From the NCBI GenBank assembly GCA_948474755.1, contig CAOLHI010000256.1, positions 310,001 through 374,000 of the forward strand: a stretch of DNA of 64,000 bases, written 5' to 3'. Origin of the DNA: Ctenosaura bakeri (lineage: Eukaryota; Chordata; Lepidosauria; Squamata; Iguanidae). How positions within the stretch are numbered: position 1 is the stretch's first letter; the number at the start of each line of letters is the position of its first letter. Under the pieces are notes generated by a model that saw nothing but the letters and a program-made list of their open reading frames with translations, did no database searches and was not told the DNA's origin. Of the stretch, positions 58,711-64,000 are shown piece by piece. A program made the position numbers and the translations under genes.

Positions 58711-58740
58711 TCACAGTTGCAGTTCATCAGCCCAATGATC
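58711..58740 (-). CDS. SLX1A: SLX1 coding exon 6 (C-terminal tail)
   Basis: Ten codons encode DHWADELQL and TGA (58711-58713), preceded by an acceptor ATCATGCAG. The mammalian protein ends with a similar HWTDLLET, which is why this tiny exon is called. The phase (0) matches exon 5, and without exon 5 context it would be invisible. Confidence 0.75.
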   Translation of the reverse strand, partial: DHWADELQL

Positions 58741-58859
58741 CTGCATGATAAAAGAAAGGAAAGGTGGTTACATGGGAGAAAGAAAATTAGTAGAACCTTA
58801 TACCTTGCATGTATAAGCTACAGTGTGGAATTTACATATTCATAGGTATAAACTAGTAC

Positions 58860-59045
58860 GGTGTTACATTTTCAGTGCTGGACCAGGGCCCCAGAAGACT
58901 GGGATTTCAGTCCCTCAACAGCTGTGGACACCCACTGGATGACCTGAGACAAGTCATACTTTCTGAATAAACCTTGCCAAGAAAACCTTATCATAGAATT
59001 GCTATAGGTCAGGATCAATTTGAAAGCACATGACAACATAGTTTA
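58860..59045 (+). repeat. tRNA-derived SINE in SLX1 intron 5
   Basis: GTGTTACATTTTCAGTGCTGG, GACACCCACTGGATGACCTG and CTTGCCAAGAAAACCTTATC. Confidence 0.65.
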
Positions 59046-59238
59046 AGGAAAATGAGGTGGGAAATAAAGGAAATAGGGTTTAACTAGTTTAAGGAAACAA
59101 ATCATTGCTGGTAGCCAAGGGGAAAGAACTGTTCCAGAGAAGTACAAGAACTCAGTACAGTAAGAGTGTAGATGCTCTGCTTGAACCTCATATAATCAGT
59201 TGTGTTTGCAGCACTAAGAATAACCAAGAGATCTTTAC

Positions 59239-59326
59239 CTGAGAGGATGTGGGATCAGCCTCTAGATCACCATAACAGCCTTTATGATGACGGATTAGGT
59301 CTCCCCAAAGCACAAGATTCTTGCAA
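59239..59326 (-). CDS. SLX1A: SLX1 coding exon 5
   Basis: This 88-nt exon encodes CKNLVLWGDLIRHHKGCYGD, then LEADPTSSQ. The LLWGDLI core after the last zinc-binding Cys is diagnostic of SLX1. The acceptor is TTTTTTTAAG (59327 side) and the donor CTCAG|GTAAAG. It enters with one base completing a Gly codon from exon 4 and leaves in phase 0. Confidence 0.85.
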
Positions 59327-59437
59327 CTTAAAAAAAGCAGGGGGAACGGAGAAACACAGGAATCAGTACCAATATTTAAATTCTATCCACATTATGCCAC
59401 CTTTTAATTCTGCCAGGGAAGAAGATGAGCTGCTTAC

Positions 59438-59571
59438 CCTGGGCACTGGCCTTCTACAGGCAGGAACTGATGTGGTTCTTTCTCTAGGAAAAAACGAGCT
59501 AGGCAAATGATATGAGCAACCATGGCGCAGCCTGGGTGAAAACAGTGCAAGAAGGTGTCATCATTTCCATC
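59438..59571 (-). CDS. SLX1A: SLX1 coding exon 4 (zinc-binding region)
   Basis: The exon encodes [20 protein letters not shown], then [20 protein letters not shown] and GQCP. The CxHPxCxxxxHxxCLxxFFL...EGxCPxC pattern is the RING/PHD-like C-terminal domain of SLX1, through which it binds SLX4. With exon 3 (CSVC) and exon 5 (GCK) the zinc ligands appear complete. The acceptor is CTTTGCAG and the donor CCAGG|GTAAGC. Confidence 0.87.
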
Positions 59572-60085
59572 CTGCAAAGGAAGATTTCACAAATAGAGGG
59601 CTCAACTTCTCCAGCAGAACCCTCCAGACACCACCCCCAAAAGAACAGGAGGAGGGGACCAAAAATACCAGCATACTTTAGCTTTAAGCTTTTCTGCCAG
59701 TATGTATGGCATAGTGGAGGATTTATTTTTCCTTTTAGAAGTGGGGCGGAAGGACATACAAATGCTAAGAAACCAGCAAATGATGATTTGGGGGAATCTT
59801 TGTGATCCCCCTCTAAACCCTGAGCAACCCCACCCTCCTATAAACCCAGCTCCCCACAGAGATAACCACTGTACCCTTGAGTTGGTACAACGTACATACA
59901 CATCTCTCTTCATCCAAATTTGATCCAAAGTCCTATTCCAGAATGTTTTTGAGGCCTGGCACATGCTAGATAAAACCAGTCTCCTTCTAGATAGTGCCAT
60001 TCTCAAGCCATCCAGGAATCCTGCTTATTTCTACCTTTAGTCCACTCTTGCTGAAAGATCCTATCATCCCACCACTGTGTATTAC

Positions 60086-60415
60086 CTGGAAGCCTTCCAG
60101 ACAGACGCTACAACGTTTTAGAGTCATTTCTTGTCCCTCTGAAGGTATTAGCTTTGCTCCTTTGGTCTCCTTGACGGCTCGCACTGGTCCAAAGGCCACT
60201 GGCATGTGCAAGGGAGGTTCTAAGCCTGGAGGGAAGTCTCGAGCATATTCCTGCTTGAGCCAACGAATAGTGAGAGGCAGACGGCACCACGGAGCAGCTC
60301 GGAGCATGTGGGCTAAGACACGCAGGCGGAAGTCAAACTGACGCTCCCGTGAGGTGCGGCGGGTAACATGGGTGAGGCGGCGAGAGGAGTGTGGGTGTTG
60401 CCAGGCCCACTCAAA
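60086..60415 (-). CDS. SLX1A: SLX1 coding exon 3
   Basis: 110 codons begin FEWAWQHPHSSRRL and continue RLRVLAHMLRAAPWCRLPLT. They end with CSVCLEGFQ, the start of the zinc-binding domain. FEWAWQHP is part of the conserved GIY-YIG nuclease fold and carries the catalytic Glu of the family. The acceptor is TTCCCAAAG and the donor TTCCAG|GTAATA, phase 0 at both ends. Confidence 0.9.
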
Positions 60416-60799
60416 CTTTGGGAATGGACAAGAAAGCAAGCCAAATCAAAGGAGTTAGCTGAGGAATCATCAGCATTGCAAACTCTCCCTAGAAGCCAAA
60501 ATGACTAAGCTGAGGCTATGTACTTAGGATGTATCATGAGAGAACATGACTCATTGGAACAAATGACAATATTGGCAAAGTGGAAGGCAATGGCAAAAGA
60601 GAAAGACAGCATTACAGATAGATAGATGCAAAGAAGCCACGGCCCCAACTTTGCAAGATCTTAGCTGGGCTGTTAGACCAACAAGGTGTCTTACTGGTCT
60701 CTCATTTAGAGGACTGCCATAAGTCAAAGCTGACGTGATGGCAGTTAACAACAACAGAGAGAGGAAAAGGAGCTATGACCACAAACAAAAGTATCTTAC

Positions 60800-60851
60800 C
60801 CGGAGGGCTGCCACATCTGAAGGGAAACCATGGACAATCAATACCATTTCC
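60800..60851 (-). CDS. SLX1A: SLX1 coding exon 2
   Basis: A 52-nt exon encodes EMVLIVHGFPSDVAALR, the second conserved block of the SLX1 GIY-YIG domain. The acceptor is CTTGTAG and the donor CCGG|GTAAGA. One base completes the Trp codon from exon 1. Confidence 0.9.
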
Positions 60852-61098
60852 CTACAAGAACAGGAAAAAAAACACTCAATCTCCCCTCAGAATAGCAAGC
60901 ATAGAAGAATGAAGGTACAGACAGAAAAGGGAACACTGAAGGGCCCATTGCTCAGTCTCAGAGGATGTCCTTTACTTTAGTCTCTGGTATGTCTAGTTAG
61001 GGACTGAAACCCTATCAGTCAGTGTTGACGAAACTGAACCAAAGGGATTAACAGCATGATTTGTCACTAAGGCAGCACTCTGTGTTCTCATAAATTAC

Positions 61099-61305
61099 CA
61101 AGGCCCACGTCCACTTGTCTTCCAAGCCCCACCACGGCGCTTCCCAGCATTGTGCTGATTGATACGTCGTTCAGGATTGACAGTGAAGCCAATGTACATC
61201 CGTCCATGATACCGTGGGTTGGTGCAGTAGAGAAGATAGACCCCAAAGAAGCTGCACACCTCTACCACCATGGCCACACCCAGGTATTGAATAAATCCAA
61301 GAGCT
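61099..61305 (-). CDS. SLX1A: SLX1 first coding exon (GIY-YIG core; ATG at 61271)
   Basis: Translation from ATG 61271 gives [20 protein letters not shown], then [19 protein letters not shown] and [18 protein letters not shown]...[16 protein letters not shown] is the GIY-YIG core with its catalytic Tyr and Arg. SLX1 is the catalytic subunit of SLX1-SLX4, which resolves Holliday junctions and cuts branched DNA in the nucleus. The six exons total 807 nt (268 aa), close to the mammalian 275 aa. An acceptor CACTCATAG sits above 61305, so a 5' UTR exon lies upstream, probably ending at 62509 (donor CG|GTAAGT). The donor at 61099 is TTG|GTAATT. Confidence 0.92.
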
Positions 61306-61394
61306 CTATGAGTGAGAAAACAGTGTTATAAGTCTTAACTCTCTTTTAGTGCCATCACTACACACACTACTAGGAATATCACCCGAAACATTTC

Positions 61395-61640
61395 CTAACT
61401 CATTTGGTTTCAGGAATGTCACAGACCAGTCCCAGTTAGCACTTACATGGGAGACTATCAAGTAACAGCAGAGATCTCCAGGTAGAGCTTGTCCAGAATA
61501 GTGACTGAACTCCTGAAAATCTGCTGCCAGTCAAAGATACTAGACAAAATGGATGCATGACCAGTACATGGCTGCTTCCTAAGTTCTTCTGTATGCCTCT
61601 TCTTCTCCTACTACTTAGTATGGCCAATATATGGCATCCA
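61395..61640 (+). repeat. Old SINE, possibly with a 5S-like head, SLX1 5' intron
   Basis: CAGTTAGCACTTACATGGGAG is 5S-like. CTGCTGCCAGTCAAAGATAC and GACCAGTACATGGCTGCTTC fit a widespread reptile SINE body. Degenerate. Confidence 0.4.
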
Positions 61641-62017
61641 TATGAATACAGCATACTGCATCCAAAGAAATAGGTTTATATCCATAAAAGCTTGTTGGAA
61701 AATAAAAACAAACTAGTCTTAAAGATGCTGTTACATTTCATTTTCCCCCTCCTCCACATCACCACAGTCAGCACAGGCAGTGGCAAGGGTGATGGGACCT
61801 GCAGTACAGGATCACCTGGAGGGCCAGACATTTACACCTTATTCTGGGGAACAGACAATGCTGCCATTACAGTTGCCAGGCTGAAAACTGTAAAGAGTTG
61901 TGTAAAAGGGGGAATTGCAGCAGGTGTTGGCTGTCATGCATGCCCGCTAAATTTCCATCTTTCACACAACCGTCAAAGGGACAGGAGCCTTTTCCAGTTT
62001 TCACTCTGGGAACCCTA

Positions 62018-62219
62018 GGCCACTTCTGCACTACATTGTTATAGCGCTATTATTCCACTTTCAACATCCTGTGGAATTCTGGGGTTTGTAGTTTCCTGAG
62101 GCCAAAGCGTTCTCTGGCGGAGAATTTGAAAATGCCCCTCCCTAAACTACAAACCCCAGGATTCCATAGGATATTGAAAGTGGAATAATAGCACTACAAC
62201 AGCTAGTGCGGAAATAACC
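62018..62219. mobile_element. GGCC element, asymmetric form, copy 17
   Basis: About 202 bp with TSD CTA (62015-62017, 62220-62222). Right terminus mutated to AACC. It borders the SLX1/BOLA2 promoter. Confidence 0.85.
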
Positions 62220-62259
62220 CTAATGTTGCGTTTGGTCTGAGACCCCCCCCCCCCCCCAC

Positions 62260-63130
62260 CCCCACCCTCACCCCGCAGCCTGATACCTTTCCGTCACCGG
62301 CACTCCTCGCCACCTCTATCGTGCATCTCTGACATTTCCCATCACGCCCCGCGCCGCTCCAACGGCCACCTCCCCTTCTTCCTCTCAACTCGAAACCATC
62401 GGTTCCCAGCATGCACCGCGCCCCACTCTTCGGCCCCCATCGCTGTTCCGGAAGCGCGGCCACCCACCGGCTGTTGCCTAGCAACGCTCCCCCTCCCTCC
62501 AGACTTACCGTTTATTTGAATTCACTCTAGTTTACATTCTATTGGTTGATACAAAAAGATAACCGCCCAGATGGGCAACTCCCGCGAGAGAAACGGATGG
62601 TCTCGTGAGGCCGGGCGCTGAGGATAAACTTATTACTATAAACGGCCTAAAGGGTGCCGAAATCAAAACTCAAGACTAAGTTTGTTTTTTTTTAAAGTCT
62701 GTAATCTGGAGAGGTCAGACTGCGGGGCCCGGGGCCTTCCAAACGTTTGCCTACAATTCCCATGAGCCCCCGTAATTGCTTTGCTCTCTATGGGCTGATG
62801 GGAATTGAAGTCCCGTTGCTAGAAAATGGCTGCCGAGCGGCGCCCTCTACTCCGTGGCCTTCCTTTGTTATTTTTTTTAATCTCCTCTCAATAGGCTTTG
62901 CTTTGGAAGTTAAGAGACAAAGCTGGTTCAACTGCCCTGTAATGAATGGGGCTGCTTCTCGCCTCTGTAGTGACGGAAGCTCTTCCACTCTGAGGCGGAC
63001 ATAAGTTTACATCAACCTGACTGGGTTAAGGAAGACGGAGAGCTAACGAGGGACGGAAGTGACGTAAACCATAGGCGGAAACAGGAGAGGGGGCCGTTCT
63101 TTTTCATGTCCGAGTCGCTTTCTTGAGGGG
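62260..63130. promoter_or_regulatory. Divergent SLX1/BOLA2 promoter region
   Basis: About 600 bp separate the probable SLX1 5' UTR donor (62509, minus) from the BOLA2 ATG (63131, plus). The region has clustered CpGs, an ATTGGTTG inverted CCAAT box near 62540, CGCGAGA-type motifs near 62583-62612, and no TATA box at either end. A single bidirectional promoter is the simplest reading. A poly-C tract at 62240-62258 and an asymmetric GGCC element (62018-62219) mark its left border. Confidence 0.6.
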
Positions 63131-63205
63131 ATGGAGGCGCCTGTTGTCCTCAGCGCGGAGGCTTTGCGGGAGCGGCTGCTCCGGGGCCTGGAGGCCGAGC
63201 ATGTG
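63131..63205 (+). CDS. BOLA2: BOLA2 exon 1 (gene continues past the right edge)
   Basis: The ATG at 63131 gives MEAPVVLSAEALRERLLRGL, then EAEHV, ending at a donor GTG|GTGAGT. LSAExLRExLxRxLEAEHV is the N-terminus of BOLA2, a cytosolic BolA protein that works with glutaredoxin-3 in iron-sulfur cluster and iron handling. The first 4-5 residues (EAPVV) are extra compared with mammals. The remaining exons should lie beyond 64000. Its head-to-head neighbour SLX1 supports the call. Confidence 0.85.
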
Positions 63206-63248
63206 GTGAGTGCGGGAGGTCGCTACTACTTAGTTTGACCCCCTGCTT

Positions 63249-63898
63249 TTTTTATTGAGTCAGCAGTGTGATGCGGCAGCCAAGAAAGCCAATGCGATTC
63301 TCGGCTGCATCAATAGGAGTATGGTGTCTAGATCGAGGGAGGTACTGGTACCACTCTACTCTGCCTTGGTTAGACCCCATCTTGAATACTGTGTCCAGTT
63401 TTGGGCACCCCAATTCGAGAAGGATATTGACAAGCTGGAGCAGGTCCAAAGGAGGGCGGCCAAAATGGTGAGAGGCCTGGAAGCCATGAAGCCCTATGAG
63501 GATAGACTTAGAGAGCTGGGTATGTTTAGTCTGCAGAAGAGGAGGTTAAGAGGGGACATGATAGCCATGTTTAAATATTTGAAGGGATGCCATGTAGAGG
63601 AAGGAGGGGACTTGTTTTCTGCTGCTCCAGAGACCAGGACAAGGAGCAATGGATTCAAGCTGCAGGAAAGGAGATTCCACCTGAACCTCAGGAAGAACTC
63701 CCTGACAGTCAGGGCTGTCCGGCAGTGGAATCTGTTGCCTCGGAGTGTAGTGGAGTCCCCTTCCTTGGAGGTTTTTAAGCAGAGGCTGGATGGCCACCTG
63801 TTGGGAATGCTTTGAGGGTGTTCCTGCATGGCAGGGGGTTGGACTGGATGGCCCCTGTGGTCTCTTCCAACTCTACATTTCTATGATTCTATGATTCA
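63249..63898 (+). mobile_element. CR1 LINE, 3' end with open C-terminal reverse-transcriptase frame
   Basis: An open frame at 63255-63815 encodes [20 protein letters not shown], then [17 protein letters not shown] and [18 protein letters not shown], the C-terminal part of the CR1 ORF2 protein. It is followed by the CR1 3' end, TTCTATGATTCTATGATTC. It is 5'-truncated, as is usual for CR1, and lies 44 bases inside intron 1 of BOLA2. The undamaged frame suggests a recent insertion. It is not a functional element because the endonuclease and most of the RT are absent. Confidence 0.9.
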
Positions 63899-64000
63899 CA
63901 GTATGGCTTAAAATTGTTTCTTTAAAAATGAGAGAGGCCTTTGGTGTGTGTTGGATGCCTTTTACGCTCTTCGCATTTAATCTTTTAATGAAAAGTTCTT

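Noticed and set aside
62203..62484. 93-aa Gly-rich minus frame
   Set aside because: Arises from the poly-C tract and CpG-rich promoter DNA upstream of SLX1.

Overview
This is a vertebrate nuclear window, most likely from a squamate (lizard-type) genome. The evidence is intron-split genes with GT/AG junctions, CpG-rich 5' ends, CR1 and L2-like LINE tails, tRNA-derived SINEs including a Sauria-type SINE, 5S-rRNA-derived SINE pieces, a SPIN-type hAT transposon, pogo/Tigger-type MITEs and SCAN/KRAB zinc-finger genes. The species assignment is inference. All homology calls come from reading the translations by eye, with no database search.

Gene layout, left to right. (1) 1.8-5.65 kb, plus: a TBRG1-like FYRN/FYRC gene. 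A non-coding 5' exon is followed by one uninterrupted coding exon, broken near its start by a one-base frameshift. (2) 9.67-19.2 kb, minus: TACO1, five coding exons plus a probable 5' UTR exon. The exons join in frame to 277 aa. (3) 21.1-21.9 kb, minus: a decayed C2H2 zinc-finger exon. (4) 29.0-38.3 kb, plus: a SCAN-KRAB-C2H2 gene with six fingers. (5) 45.0-54.0 kb, plus: a SCAN-C2H2 gene with three fingers, whose coding exons join in frame to 476 aa. (6) 58.7-62.5 kb, minus: SLX1, the GIY-YIG structure-specific nuclease subunit, with six coding exons joining in frame to 268 aa. (7) 63.1 kb to the right edge, plus: the first coding exon of BOLA2, head-to-head with SLX1. The SLX1-BOLA2 pairing is also found in mammals.

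Most of the rest is repeats. The outstanding one is a family of roughly 145-220 bp elements with GGCC-type termini and 3-bp target-site duplications. About ten copies are near-perfect palindromes, about six keep an asymmetric centre, and several are fragments. In the palindromic copies the two arms share private substitutions, so each copy's arms resemble each other more than they resemble the same arm in other copies. Copies sit close to nearly every predicted 5' exon (about 1.8, 19.1, 45.1 and 62.5 kb). Two separate local inverted duplications (17.1/18.3 kb and 43.5/44.5 kb) have copies at their edges. A sister sequence at 47.8 kb preserves the empty insertion site of one copy. I consider this family and its apparent self-templated palindrome formation the best candidate for something undescribed here.

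Other points of note are a fold-back element at 22.0 kb with a hammerhead-like core and a 13-bp target duplication, a SPIN-like hAT whose interior is a GC-rich insert, and a pogo-type element carrying an 80-bp minisatellite. Long stretches (5.8-9.6, 24-26.7, 38.7-42.2 and 54.1-58.7 kb) hold only repeats and unremarkable non-coding DNA.
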